Of a stretch of 64,000 bases of DNA, positions 1 to 8,273 are shown one piece after another (the stretch's first letter is position 1; each line of letters begins with the position of its first letter). The stretch is taken from contig NZ_JAKRKC020000002.1 of NCBI RefSeq assembly GCF_022664455.2, forward strand, positions 992,001 to 1,056,000. Direction: 5' to 3'. Under the pieces are notes generated by a model, which was not told the origin of the DNA, did not search any database, and worked only from the letters and a program-made list of their open reading frames with translations. Origin of the DNA: Actinomadura luzonensis (lineage in GTDB: Bacteria; Actinomycetota; Actinomycetes; Streptosporangiales; Streptosporangiaceae). The position numbers were made by a program, and so were the translations under genes.

Positions 1-1
1 G

Positions 2-694
2 CCGCACGCGGAGATCCTCAACTTCGTCAAGGAGAACCTGGCCCCCGCCGCCGGGATCAAGCTGGAGGTCGTCGAGTTCACCGACTACGTCCAGCCGAAC
101 GTGCAGCTCGACGAGGGGCAGCTCACCGCCAACTTCTTCCAGCACAAGCCCTACCTGGACGACTTCAACGCCTCCAAGGGCACCAAGCTGAGCTTCGTCA
201 CCCCGGTGCACCTGGAGCCGCTGGGCCTGTACTCCAGGAAGGTCACCGCGCTGTCCGCGCTGGCGAGCGGCGCCACCGTCGCGCTGCCCAACGACGCCAC
301 CAACCTCGGCCGGGCGCTCAAGCTGCTCGCCGACAACGGCGTGGTCACGCTCAAGGACGGCGTCGGCACCGCCGCCACCGAGCGCGACGTGACGGGCAAC
401 CCGAAGAACCTGCAGTTCAAGCCGCTGGAGGCGGCCCAGCTCCCGCGCTCGCTCGACGACGTGGACGCCGCCGTGATCAACGGCAACTACGCCCTGGAGG
501 CCGGGCTCAAGCCCGCGAGCCAGGCGCTGGCGCTGGAGAAGACCGAGGGCAACCCGTACGTCAACGGCCTGGTCGTGCAGGCCGGCCACGAGAAGGACGC
601 CAACATCGTCACCCTCGGCAAGCTGCTGCGGGACCCGAAGGTCAAGGAGTTCATCCAGCAGAAGTACCAGGGCTCGGTCATCCCCGCGCAGTGA
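2..694 (+). CDS. metQ: MetQ/NlpA-family methionine-binding lipoprotein, 5' partial
   Basis: Open from the window edge to the TGA at 692-694; the true start and lipoprotein signal lie outside. The visible C-terminal ~230 residues read like the NlpA/MetQ family: the FFQHKPYL segment, the VALPNDATN segment and an AVINGNYAL segment that lines the ligand pocket. MetQ proteins capture D/L-methionine outside the membrane for the MetNI ABC importer, whose genes would be expected upstream of the window. No downstream co-transcribed partner is visible; the next gene has its own promoter-like box. Substrate other than methionine (a dipeptide, for example) remains possible. Confidence 0.85.
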   Translation, partial: PHAEILNFVKENLAPAAGIKLEVVEFTDYVQPNVQLDEGQLTANFFQHKPYLDDFNASKGTKLSFVTPVHLEPLGLYSRKVTALSALASGATVALPNDATNLGRALKLLADNGVVTLKDGVGTAATERDVTGNPKNLQFKPLEAAQLPRSLDDVDAAVINGNYALEAGLKPASQALALEKTEGNPYVNGLVVQAGHEKDANIVTLGKLLRDPKVKEFIQQKYQGSVIPAQ

Positions 695-740
695 CGGCGG
701 GCGGGCGGACCCGTCGCGTGCTGGCGGGCCGCCCGCTTAC

Positions 741-754
741 CGAATATCGTTCGG
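741..754 (+). promoter_or_regulatory. Candidate leaderless promoter box of the acyl-CoA synthetase gene
   Basis: CGAATATCGTTCGG contains TATCGT (745-750), a TANNNT-type -10 element ending exactly 7 nt before the ATG at 758, so transcription would start at or next to the start codon. No Shine-Dalgarno sequence precedes this ATG. The -35 match is poor. The whole 14-bp string recurs at 17209-17222. Confidence 0.4.
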
Positions 755-757
755 GTC

Positions 758-2293
758 ATGCATCCGGGAGCCATCGCAGCCGTCACCCCCGACAAGCCCG
801 CTGTGATCATGGCGGGCTCCGGACGGATCGTCACCTACCGCGAGCTGGACGAGGAGTCGAACCGGCTGGCGCACCTGTTCCGCGACGCCGGGCTGCGGCC
901 CGGAGACCACGTCGCCTTCATGCTCGCCAACCACCCCCTCTTCCTGGCCGTGGCCTGGGCGGCGCACCGCTCGGGCCTCTACTACACGCCCATCAGCTCC
1001 CGGCTGCAGACCGACGAGCTGGCCTACATCGTCGACAACTGCGGCGCCCGCGTCTTCATCTCCAGCGCCGACCTCGCCCCCGTCGCCACCTCGATCACCG
1101 GCGCCACGCCAGGGGTCGAGCTGCGCCTGATGATCGACGGCACCGCCGAGGGCTTCCGCTCGTACGAGGAGGCGGTCGCCGACCGGCCCGTCACCCCCGT
1201 CGAGGACGAGTGCACCGGCGCCGACATGCTCTACTCCTCCGGCACCACCGGCCGCCCCAAGGGCGTCAAGCTGCCCGCCCCGCACGGGCCGCTGGAGGAG
1301 CCGGGCATGTTGTTCAAGCTGATCGAGGCGCTGTTCGCCCCGTCCGCCGACAGCGTGTACCTCTCGCCCGCGCCCCTCTACCACGCCGCGCCGCTGCGCT
1401 ACTGCATGACCTTCCAGCGCCTCGGCGCCACGGTCGTGGTGATGGAGCGCTTCGACCCCGAGCAGTACCTGGCGCAGGTGGAGCGGCACAGGGTCACGCA
1501 CTCGCAGCTCGTGCCGACCATGTTCATCAAGATGCTGAAGCTGCCGGAGGAGACCCGGCGCCGCTACGACCTGTCCTCGCTCAGGTACGCCATCCACGCC
1601 GCCGCCCCCTGCCCGGTGCCGGTCAAGGAGCAGATGATCGACTGGTGGGGCCCGATCATCCACGAGTACTACGCCGGCACCGAGGGCAACGGCTTCCTCT
1701 ACGTCGGCCCCGAGGACTGGCTCAAGCACAAGGGCACGGTCGGCCGCTCGCTGCTCGGCGTCGTGCACATCTGTGACGAGAACGGCGACGACCTCCCGCC
1801 CGGCGAGCACGGCACCATCTTCTTCGAGAACGGCGGCCGCTTCGAGTACTACGGCGACCCGGCCAAGACCCGCTCCGCGCAGGACCCCAAGGGCCGCGGC
1901 TGGACCACCCTCGGCGACATCGGCTACCTGGACGAGGACGGCTTCCTCTACCTGACCGACCGCCGCTCGTACATGATCATCTCCGGCGGGGTGAACATCT
2001 ACCCGCAGGAGGCCGAGAACGTGCTCTCGGTGCACCCCAAGGTCGCCGACGTGGCCGTCTTCGGGGTGCCGGACGAGGAGATGGGGGAGCAGGTCAAGGC
2101 CGTGGTGGAGCCGGTGTCCATGGCGGAGGCGGGGCCCGGGCTGGAGGCCGAGCTGATCGCGTACTGCCGGGACCGGCTGGCCCACTACAAGTGCCCCAGG
2201 TCCGTCGACTTCCGGCCCGAGCTGCCCCGGCACCCGACCGGCAAGCTCTACAAGCGGCTGCTCCGCGACGAGTACTGGCCGGCCCGCTCCTGA
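758..2293 (+). CDS. AMP-binding acyl-CoA synthetase (FadD-like)
   Basis: A 511-residue ANL-superfamily enzyme that would adenylate a carboxylic acid and transfer it to CoA. The P-loop-like motif YSSGTTGRPKGVK lies around residue 159, the YYAGTEGNG acyl-adenylate motif near 307, GDIGYLDEDGF followed by LTDRR (A8 hinge) near 387, and the C-terminal PTGKLYKR lysine motif near 497. Length is normal for the family. It stands alone between metQ and a small open frame. The start is fixed by a TATCGT box 7 nt upstream, suggesting a leaderless mRNA. The acid used cannot be read from sequence; medium-chain or aromatic acids are typical. Confidence 0.88.
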   Translation: MHPGAIAAVTPDKPAVIMAGSGRIVTYRELDEESNRLAHLFRDAGLRPGDHVAFMLANHPLFLAVAWAAHRSGLYYTPISSRLQTDELAYIVDNCGARVFISSADLAPVATSITGATPGVELRLMIDGTAEGFRSYEEAVADRPVTPVEDECTGADMLYSSGTTGRPKGVKLPAPHGPLEEPGMLFKLIEALFAPSADSVYLSPAPLYHAAPLRYCMTFQRLGATVVVMERFDPEQYLAQVERHRVTHSQLVPTMFIKMLKLPEETRRRYDLSSLRYAIHAAAPCPVPVKEQMIDWWGPIIHEYYAGTEGNGFLYVGPEDWLKHKGTVGRSLLGVVHICDENGDDLPPGEHGTIFFENGGRFEYYGDPAKTRSAQDPKGRGWTTLGDIGYLDEDGFLYLTDRRSYMIISGGVNIYPQEAENVLSVHPKVADVAVFGVPDEEMGEQVKAVVEPVSMAEAGPGLEAELIAYCRDRLAHYKCPRSVDFRPELPRHPTGKLYKRLLRDEYWPARS

Positions 2294-2333
2294 CCTCCCG
2301 CCGCCCGGCCGGCTCCTGCCGCACAATGGGATC

Positions 2334-2444
2334 ATGGGGAAGGACAGGATCGACAGGAGCCGGCTCAAGGTCACCAGCCGCGCGCAGATCGCCCGGTTAC
2401 GCGTCCAGCGCGTCCGGGAGCGGGAGCGGCGCGAGGTCCCGTGA
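2334..2444 (+). CDS. Possible 36-residue basic micro-protein
   Basis: A short frame in the gap after the acyl-CoA synthetase encodes a strongly basic, Arg-rich 36-residue peptide ending RREVP. It contains a TTA leucine codon at 2397-2399, rare in this GC-rich DNA and read by the bldA tRNA in streptomycetes. There is no convincing ribosome binding site and no recognised family, so it may be chance. Confidence 0.2.
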   Translation: MGKDRIDRSRLKVTSRAQIARLRVQRVRERERREVP

Positions 2445-2466
2445 CGGCGGGAGATCGCGCGTCGGC

Positions 2467-2495
2467 CGGACAGGCCCGCGCGAGCACGCTACAAT
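2467..2495 (+). promoter_or_regulatory. Candidate sigma-70-type promoter for htrA
   Basis: CGGACA (2467-2472) and TACAAT (2490-2495) are separated by 17 bp, giving 4/6 and 5/6 matches to TTGACA/TATAAT. Transcription would start near 2502, leaving a ~125-nt leader before the HtrA start codon. No other promoter-like pair is obvious in this gap. Confidence 0.4.
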
Positions 2496-2628
2496 GTGCG
2501 GCCGAAGCGGTTGCGACCAGCGCCGATAAGGTCGTCGTCAGCCTTCTCATCGAGTTCTGATCACCGGCTTAACCAGGTCTTACGCGCCCCTTGGCACTCT
2601 TGGGTGAGAGAACTCGAGGAGATGACAG

Positions 2629-3870
2629 ATGGACGCGAACGAGCCTCGCGAGCAGGGCACCGGTTGGAGCCAGTTCGGCACCACCCCGCCGGCCGCCGGG
2701 GGCTTCCCCCGGCGGGACACGATCATCATGGAGCAGCCGCCCCCGCCGCCCCCCGCGCCGCCGAAGAAGCCCTTCTACGGCGGCAAGGCCGTCGCCGGGC
2801 TCGCCCTGGCGGCCGCGGCCATCGGCGGCGGCGTCGTGGGCGGCCTGGTCAGCAACGCGTTCCAGCCCGACCCCGTCTCCGTCACGACCACCACCAACCC
2901 CGGCACGCCCAGCCCCGTCTTCAAGACCACCTCCAGCGAGCTGACCGTCGCCCAGGTGGCGGCGAAGGTGCAGCCCAGCGTGGTGATGATCCAGGGGCAG
3001 ACCGGTGAGGGCTCCGGCGTGGTGCTGTCGGAGGACGGCCTCATCCTGACCAACAACCACGTCGTCGTGGGGGCCGGGCAGGGCGGCGGGCAGATGACGG
3101 TCAAGTTCAGCGACGGCAGGACCGCCAAGGCCACCGTGGTCGGCACCGACCCGGCCACCGACCTCGCCGTCATCCGCGCCGAGGGCGTCTCCGGGCTCAC
3201 CAAGGCCACGCTCGGCAACAGCGACCTGCTCAAGGTCGGCGACGACGTGCTGGCCATCGGCAGCCCGCTCGGCCTGGACGGCTCCGTCACCAAGGGCATC
3301 GTCAGCGCGCTCGACCGCACGCTCACCGTCGGCGGCGAGCAGCGCCAGCAGGTGCCGCCCGGCTGGGGCCAGGACCAGCAGACCCCCAGCGAGGAGCCGA
3401 CGACGATCGGCGGCGCCATCCAGACCGACGCCTCCATCAACCCCGGCAACTCCGGCGGCGCCCTGGTCAACGCGGCCGGCGAGCTCGTCGGCATCAACAC
3501 CGCCATCGCCTCCGAGGCGGCGGGCGGCGGCGTCGGCTTCGCCATCCCGGTCAACACCGCCAAGCAGGTGTCCGACCAGCTCATCAGCTCCGGCAAGGTC
3601 ACCCACGCCTTCCTCGGCGTGAGCGTGACGGACGCGACCGGCGACGTCCCCGGCGCCCTGATCAGGGAGATCACCGCCGGAAGCCCCGCCGAGAAGGCCG
3701 GTCTGCGGCAGGGCGACGTCATCACCAAAATCAACGACAAGGCGGTTGACGGGGGCGATACGGTTGTCGGACAGGTCAGAGGTTTCAAACCCGGTCAAGC
3801 GGTCAAGATCACATATATGAGGGACGGGCAGGCGCACGACGCCACCGTCACCCTCGTCGAGAAGAAATAA
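2629..3870 (+). CDS. HtrA/DegP-like trypsin-PDZ serine protease, membrane-anchored
   Basis: 413 residues: a proline-rich cytoplasmic N-terminus, one membrane span (about residues 50-77, Ala/Gly rich), a trypsin-like domain and a C-terminal PDZ domain (about 325-410). The catalytic triad is visible as His144 in TNNHVV, Asp178 in ATDLAV and Ser275 in GNSGGAL. Such proteins degrade or refold damaged extracytoplasmic proteins. The ATG is preceded by GAGGAG at good spacing. It is followed by a hairpin that separates it from a convergent operon. Family and topology are clear; its specific substrate is unknown. Confidence 0.92.
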   Translation: MDANEPREQGTGWSQFGTTPPAAGGFPRRDTIIMEQPPPPPPAPPKKPFYGGKAVAGLALAAAAIGGGVVGGLVSNAFQPDPVSVTTTTNPGTPSPVFKTTSSELTVAQVAAKVQPSVVMIQGQTGEGSGVVLSEDGLILTNNHVVVGAGQGGGQMTVKFSDGRTAKATVVGTDPATDLAVIRAEGVSGLTKATLGNSDLLKVGDDVLAIGSPLGLDGSVTKGIVSALDRTLTVGGEQRQQVPPGWGQDQQTPSEEPTTIGGAIQTDASINPGNSGGALVNAAGELVGINTAIASEAAGGGVGFAIPVNTAKQVSDQLISSGKVTHAFLGVSVTDATGDVPGALIREITAGSPAEKAGLRQGDVITKINDKAVDGGDTVVGQVRGFKPGQAVKITYMRDGQAHDATVTLVEKK

Positions 3871-3888
3871 CAGGACCCCCTCTTGGAC

Positions 3889-3929
3889 GGGTGTGCCGTT
3901 GAGATCGCTGCGGACTCGGCGGCACACCC
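3889..3929. terminator. Hairpin between convergent htrA and ABC permease genes
   Basis: GGGTGTGCCG (3889-3898) pairs perfectly with CGGCACACCC (3920-3929) around a 21-nt loop, in the short gap between two convergent genes. It could end transcription from both sides; no T-run is present. Confidence 0.55.
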
Positions 3930-3938
3930 CCCCGATCG

Positions 3939-4679
3939 TCAGGAGAAGCGCCGGCCCTCGTCGCGCCGGTAGGCCCAGGCCGCGGCCGCCGCGGTGGCGA
4001 GCGTCCACACCGCCAGCATGACCAGCGCCACCACGTCCGGGCGGGTGCCCGCGATGGCCCACCAGATCAGCTCGGCCGCGCCCCTGGTCGGCACGTACGG
4101 CGAGACGACGTTGATGAAGTCCGGCAGCACCTGCGGCGGCATCAGCAGCCCGCCCACGATCGCCATCGGGAAGAACAGCACCTGCGAGACCGCCATCGCG
4201 GCCTTCGACGACAGCGTGAACCCGATGAACAGCCCCATCAGCATGAACGGCACGCTGCCCGCCACCAGCGCGGCCAGCCCGAGCGCCAGCCGCCCCGGCG
4301 TGATCGTCGCCTCGGTGAACAGCGCGCCGACCGCGAGCACCGGCAGCACCGACACCAGCATGACGGCCAGGCGCGCCAGCATCCGCCCGGCGAAGCGGGG
4401 CAGCGGGCCGGCGGGCAGGGTGCGCAGGTACGGGTTCCACGGCAGCTCGCGATCCTGCGACACCGTCATGGCGAGCCCGATGAGCGCCGACGACATCGCC
4501 CCGAAGAACATCAGCCCGCCCGTGGCCGTGGTCGCGAGCGCCGGGTCCTGCCCGGTGAACGGCACCACGAACGCCACCATCGAGATGGCCGGGAACAACG
4601 CGCTGGCCAGCAGCCCTATCGGCACCCTGATCTCCTCGAGCAGGAGGTAGCGGGTGTGCGCGGCGACCAGGCTAGACAT
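3939..4679 (-). CDS. ABC-2 type transporter permease (DrrB-like)
   Basis: 246 residues with about six hydrophobic segments and the typical ABC-2 arrangement of a cytoplasmic N-terminus followed by paired helices. It is the last gene of a four-gene coupled operon and overlaps the preceding ATPase gene by 8 nt. Together they would form an exporter for a drug, lipid or other hydrophobic compound. The DRELPWNPYLRTLP stretch resembles the conserved cytoplasmic loop of such permeases. The transported molecule cannot be predicted. Confidence 0.85.
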   Translation of the reverse strand: MSSLVAAHTRYLLLEEIRVPIGLLASALFPAISMVAFVVPFTGQDPALATTATGGLMFFGAMSSALIGLAMTVSQDRELPWNPYLRTLPAGPLPRFAGRMLARLAVMLVSVLPVLAVGALFTEATITPGRLALGLAALVAGSVPFMLMGLFIGFTLSSKAAMAVSQVLFFPMAIVGGLLMPPQVLPDFINVVSPYVPTRGAAELIWWAIAGTRPDVVALVMLAVWTLATAAAAAWAYRRDEGRRFS

Positions 4680-5562
4680 GGGCGATCTCCTCGGGGTTCG
4701 CGGTGAGGGTGAGGAAGGCTTCCTCCAGGGTGGTGGGCCTGATCTCCAGGCCGGAGAACGCGGCGCCGCTCCGCACCAGCTCGACGACCAGCCGGTCGGG
4801 GTCGGTGGTGAGCAGGTCCACGCGGCCGTCGTCGTGGCGCTCGGCGCTCAGCACGCCGGGCAGCTCGGGCAGGCCGGCGGCGGTGAGGGACACCTTGCGC
4901 ACGCCCACCACGTCGCGCACGGCCGCGACCGTGTCGTCGGCCAGCACCCGTCCGTGGCCGACGACCACGACCCGCTCGGCCAGGGCCTCGATCTCCTCCA
5001 GGTAGTGGCTGGTCAGCAGCACGGTGCCGCCCTCGTCGTGGAAGGACCTGATGCCGTCCCACAACGTGCGCCGCGCCTCGACGTCGAGGCCGGTCGTGGG
5101 CTCGTCCAGGAACACCAGGCGGGGCCGGCCGACGAACGCCAGCGCCACGGCCAGCCGCCGCCGCTGCCCGCCGGACAGGCCGCCGACCTGCCGCCGCGCC
5201 AGGTCCTCCAGCCCGAACCTGGCCAGCAGCTCCGCCCGCGCCAGCGGCTCGGGGAAGTGCGCGCGGACGAAGTCGACGATCTCGCCGACGCGTAAGGTCT
5301 CGGGCAGCCCGGTCTCCTGCGGCGTGACGCCGATGCCGCGCCGCCGCGCCGGGTCGAGCGGGGAGCCGCCGAGCAGCTCCACCGTGCCCGAGGACGGCCT
5401 GCGCAGCCCGGCGAACAGGCTGATCAGCGTGGACTTGCCGGCGCCGTTCGGGCCGAGCAGGCCGACCAGCTCGCCCGCCCGGATGTCGAGCGAGACGCGG
5501 TCGAGGGCCAGGACGTCGCCGTAGCGGCGGGTCACCTCGCTGGCTCTGGCGAGGACCGTCAT
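4672..5562 (-). CDS. ABC transporter ATP-binding protein (DrrA/CcmA-like)
   Basis: 296 residues with Walker A GPNGAGKST, signature LSGGQRRRL, Walker B LVFLDEPTTGLD and H-loop TSHY, in the normal order. The C-terminal ~80 residues are the extension found in ABC-2 exporter ATPases. It overlaps the upstream regulator gene by 4 nt and the downstream permease by 8 nt, so the two exporter halves are translated together. It energises the neighbouring permease. Confidence 0.9.
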   Translation of the reverse strand: MTVLARASEVTRRYGDVLALDRVSLDIRAGELVGLLGPNGAGKSTLISLFAGLRRPSSGTVELLGGSPLDPARRRGIGVTPQETGLPETLRVGEIVDFVRAHFPEPLARAELLARFGLEDLARRQVGGLSGGQRRRLAVALAFVGRPRLVFLDEPTTGLDVEARRTLWDGIRSFHDEGGTVLLTSHYLEEIEALAERVVVVGHGRVLADDTVAAVRDVVGVRKVSLTAAGLPELPGVLSAERHDDGRVDLLTTDPDRLVVELVRSGAAFSGLEIRPTTLEEAFLTLTANPEEIAHV

Positions 5563-5885
5563 GTCGTTCCTTTCGTCGTGGGGTCGAGCAGGGCGCGGAT
5601 GGCCCTGGTGTAGTCCTCGAAGGCCAGCCGCCCGCGCCGGGTCAGCGCCACGTACGTGACCGGCGTGCGGCCTCTGTGGGTCTTGGTGATGCGGACGTAC
5701 TCCGCCTCCTCCAGCTTCGTCAGGTGCACCGACAGGTTGCCCGCCGTCATGCCGAGCAGGTCCTTCAGCGCGCCGAAGGTCATCTCGTCGCCGTCGCCGA
5801 TGACGTTGAGCGCGGCGACCACCCGCAGCCTGGCCTGCGCGTGGATCACCGGGTCGAGCTCGGGCAGCGCTCCGTCCGCCGTCAT
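5559..5885 (-). CDS. Winged-helix transcriptional regulator (ArsR/MarR-like, HTH_34 type)
   Basis: 108 residues with a single winged-helix domain: MTFGALKDLLGMTAGNLSVH is the recognition helix-turn-helix and RGRTPVTYVALTRRG the wing. Proteins of this kind, next to a small membrane protein and an ABC-2 exporter, usually control the exporter operon. Start chosen at the ATG overlapping the stop of the membrane-protein gene (ATGA); it overlaps the ATPase gene by 4 nt. A palindrome over the operon start site (6524-6535) is a candidate binding site. Confidence 0.85.
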   Translation of the reverse strand: MTADGALPELDPVIHAQARLRVVAALNVIGDGDEMTFGALKDLLGMTAGNLSVHLTKLEEAEYVRITKTHRGRTPVTYVALTRRGRLAFEDYTRAIRALLDPTTKGTT

Positions 5886-6505
5886 GAGCGGCGCCTCCAC
5901 CACAGGCCCGCGACGATGAACCCGCCGCCCAGCAGCACCGCGGTCAGCAGCGCGTGCCAGCCGGCGCCGAGCAGGACGCCGGCCACGTTGACGACGGCGG
6001 CCCAGACGCCGGCCAGGAACATCTGGCGGCTGTACCACAGGGCGCCGCCCACCATGTAGAGCACCGCGACGACGGTCAGCATGGAGCCGCCCCACAGCAG
6101 GTGGCTCTCCTCGGGCGGCAGCAGGGGCGCGAGCCGCACGTCGAGGACGGCGGTCACCATGATCCCGGCGAACCACGCCCAGCCGTACATCGAGCCCTTG
6201 GCCCGGGTGTCGCCGCGGAGCTGCCGGCTCATGCGGCCGAGGCCGTAGAAGGTCAGGAAGCCCGCGCCGACCTGGGCGATCGTCAGCACCAGCACCGCCT
6301 GCTGCTGGCTGATCGGCGCGTATGGCCGCGCGTCCAGGCCGAAGTGCAGGAACAGCGCCGTGAAGCCGATCAGCCAGGCGACGCCCCACGGCAGGTAGAG
6401 CAGGAGCGGGTCGACGTAGATGTGCCGGGCCGCGGCGGCCTGCTGCTCCTCGATGACGCGGAGCGTCTCCTCGGGGGTGGGGGCCCGCTCGTCGTCCTCC
6501 AGCAT
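5882..6505 (-). CDS. Multi-pass membrane protein of unknown function
   Basis: 207 residues: an acidic N-terminal ~30 residues with an ETLRVIEEQQAAAARHIYV amphipathic segment, then about six membrane spans. First gene of the exporter operon. The ATG at 6505 is chosen over a TTG 21 nt upstream because GAGGAG sits 8 nt before it. Similar proteins often precede the winged-helix regulator of ABC-2 exporter operons in actinomycetes; it may be a sensor or an accessory transporter part. No enzymatic motif seen. Confidence 0.75.
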   Translation of the reverse strand: MLEDDERAPTPEETLRVIEEQQAAAARHIYVDPLLLYLPWGVAWLIGFTALFLHFGLDARPYAPISQQQAVLVLTIAQVGAGFLTFYGLGRMSRQLRGDTRAKGSMYGWAWFAGIMVTAVLDVRLAPLLPPEESHLLWGGSMLTVVAVLYMVGGALWYSRQMFLAGVWAAVVNVAGVLLGAGWHALLTAVLLGGGFIVAGLWWRRRS

Positions 6506-6523
6506 GCAAACTCCTCGGTCGTC

Positions 6524-6535
6524 CAAACTGGTTTG
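6524..6535. promoter_or_regulatory. Candidate operator at the exporter operon start site
   Basis: CAAAC-TG-GTTTG is a perfect 5-bp inverted repeat that overlaps the start site expected from the upstream -10 box. It could be bound by the winged-helix protein encoded two genes on. Confidence 0.35.
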
Positions 6536-6536
6536 A

Positions 6537-6566
6537 ATCGTAAACCTAATGGCGACGCAAACACAA
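6537..6566 (-). promoter_or_regulatory. Candidate promoter of the exporter operon
   Basis: Read on the minus strand: TTGTGT (6561-6566), 18 bp, TACGAT (6537-6542). Start expected near 6530, about 25 nt before the first ATG. Confidence 0.45.
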
Positions 6567-6587
6567 GCCTGGACGGACGGAAGGGGC

Positions 6588-8273
6588 TTACCGCCGGGTG
6601 AGGACCTCGGACTCCCACAGGTCGCGGTAGTAGCCGGGGACGGCCACCAGCTCGTCGTGCCGGCCCCGCTGCGTGACGCGGCCCTCCTCCAGCACCACGA
6701 CCTCGTCGACCGTCTCCAGGCCCTTCAGGCGGTGCGTGACCAGGAGCGTCGTGCGGTCGCTGGTGACGTCGAGCAGGTCGGCCATGAGGCGGTCGGCGGT
6801 CTCCTCGTCGAGGGCCTCGGCGGGCTCGTCGAGCAGGAGCACCGGCGGGTCGTACAGCAGGGCCCTGGCCAGCGCAAGCCGCTGGAGCTGGCCGCCGGAG
6901 ACGGTCCTGCCGTCCTCGCCCAGCTCCGCGTCCCAGCCGGTGCGGGCCACCCAGTCGCCGAGGCGGGCGTCGTCCAGGGCCTGGCGCAGCCGCTCGTCGC
7001 CGGCGTCGGGGCCGGCCAGGCGGAGGTTGTCGCGCAGGGTGGTGCGGAAGATGTACGGGTCCTGGGTGAGGCCGGTCATGAGCGTGCGCACGTCGTCGCC
7101 GGCCAGGTCGCGGACGTCCACGCCGTTGACCGCGACACGCCCGGACTCCGGCTCCACGAGCCGCATCAGCGCCGCGAGCAGCGTGCTCTTGCCCGCGCCG
7201 CTCGGCCCGACGACGGCCACCCGCCGGCCGGGGGTCAGCCGCAGCGAGACGCCGTCCAGCGCGGCCCGCGCGCCCGGCTCGGCGGAGTGGCGGACGACCA
7301 GGTCCGTCACCTCGACGGTCAGCGGGGACCCCGGCAGGGGCGCGGGGACGGCGGGCTCGGCGACCGCCGGGGTCGCCGCGCGGACCTCGCGCAGGCGGCG
7401 CAGCGCCGCCGTGACGCCCGCCAGCCGCTCGCCCGCCGCCGCCAGCGGCAGCACCGGCTCGAACGCGACCAGCGAGGTCAGCGCGAGCACCGCCGTGCCC
7501 ACCGAGCCGGCCCCCGCGGCCTGGGCGAGCAGCACCACGGCGGCCACGGTCAGGCCCTGGACGAGCGTGCCGCCGGCCAGCGCGGCCGCGTGGACGCGGG
7601 TCTGGCGGCGCTCCAGCCCGGCCAGCGCCTCGTCGGCGGCCTCCGCGCGGCGCAGCGCCGCCTCGTCCGCCCCGTACGCGGCCAGGTCCGCCGAGCCGTG
7701 CACCAGGTCGGCGACCCGGCCGGCCAGCTCGGCGCGGGCCGGTGCGATCCGCGCCGACCAGCGGCGGGCCGCGGCCGCGGTCGCCGCCGGCAGCGCGAGC
7801 CCGGCCAGCGCCAGCCCGGCCACCAGCGAGTCGCCCGCCACCGGCAGCACGGCGAGCCCGATCGCGACGGCGGCCAGCCCGGTCACGGCCGCCGCGGCGG
7901 CGGGCAGCAGGCAGCGCACCAGCAGGTCCTGCACCGCCTCGGTGTCGTCCACCATGCGGCTCAGCAGGTCGGCGCCGCCGTGACGGGGCCGCTGCGGCGG
8001 GATCAGCGCCTCGTACAGGTCCTCGCGGGTGCCCGCCTGGGCGCGCAGCGCCATGTCGTGGCCGGTGAGGCGTTCGGCGTAGCGGAAGACGCCCTTGCCG
8101 GTGGCGAAGGCCCGGGTCGCCACGATCGCCACGCTCAGCGCGGCCAGCGGCGGCTGCTGGGCGGCCCGGGTGATCAGCCAGGCCGCGGCGGCGATGAGGC
8201 CGAGCCCGGCCAGGTCCGCCGCCGCGCCCGCCAGCACGGCCCACAGCAGCCGCTTGCCCATGACGCGCCTCAT
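6588..8273 (-). CDS. cydC: CydC-type thiol reductant ABC exporter subunit
   Basis: 561 residues: six-helix transmembrane domain (about 1-300) followed by a nucleotide-binding domain with Walker A GPSGAGKST, signature TVSGGQLQRL and Walker B VLLLDEPAEALD. CydDC heterodimers export cysteine/glutathione-type thiols or handle haem and are required to assemble cytochrome bd. Starts at the ATG overlapping the cydD stop (ATGA), so the two halves are coupled. The Walker B is followed by EALD instead of the usual TAxLD. Last gene of cydABDC. Confidence 0.88.
   Translation of the reverse strand: MRRVMGKRLLWAVLAGAAADLAGLGLIAAAAWLITRAAQQPPLAALSVAIVATRAFATGKGVFRYAERLTGHDMALRAQAGTREDLYEALIPPQRPRHGGADLLSRMVDDTEAVQDLLVRCLLPAAAAAVTGLAAVAIGLAVLPVAGDSLVAGLALAGLALPAATAAAARRWSARIAPARAELAGRVADLVHGSADLAAYGADEAALRRAEAADEALAGLERRQTRVHAAALAGGTLVQGLTVAAVVLLAQAAGAGSVGTAVLALTSLVAFEPVLPLAAAGERLAGVTAALRRLREVRAATPAVAEPAVPAPLPGSPLTVEVTDLVVRHSAEPGARAALDGVSLRLTPGRRVAVVGPSGAGKSTLLAALMRLVEPESGRVAVNGVDVRDLAGDDVRTLMTGLTQDPYIFRTTLRDNLRLAGPDAGDERLRQALDDARLGDWVARTGWDAELGEDGRTVSGGQLQRLALARALLYDPPVLLLDEPAEALDEETADRLMADLLDVTSDRTTLLVTHRLKGLETVDEVVVLEEGRVTQRGRHDELVAVPGYYRDLWESEVLTRR

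Noticed and set aside
741..754. LexA/SOS-box-like palindrome
   Set aside because: Actinobacterial LexA boxes need CGAAC-N4-GTTCG (14 bp); here the first arm is CGAAT and spacing is one base short.
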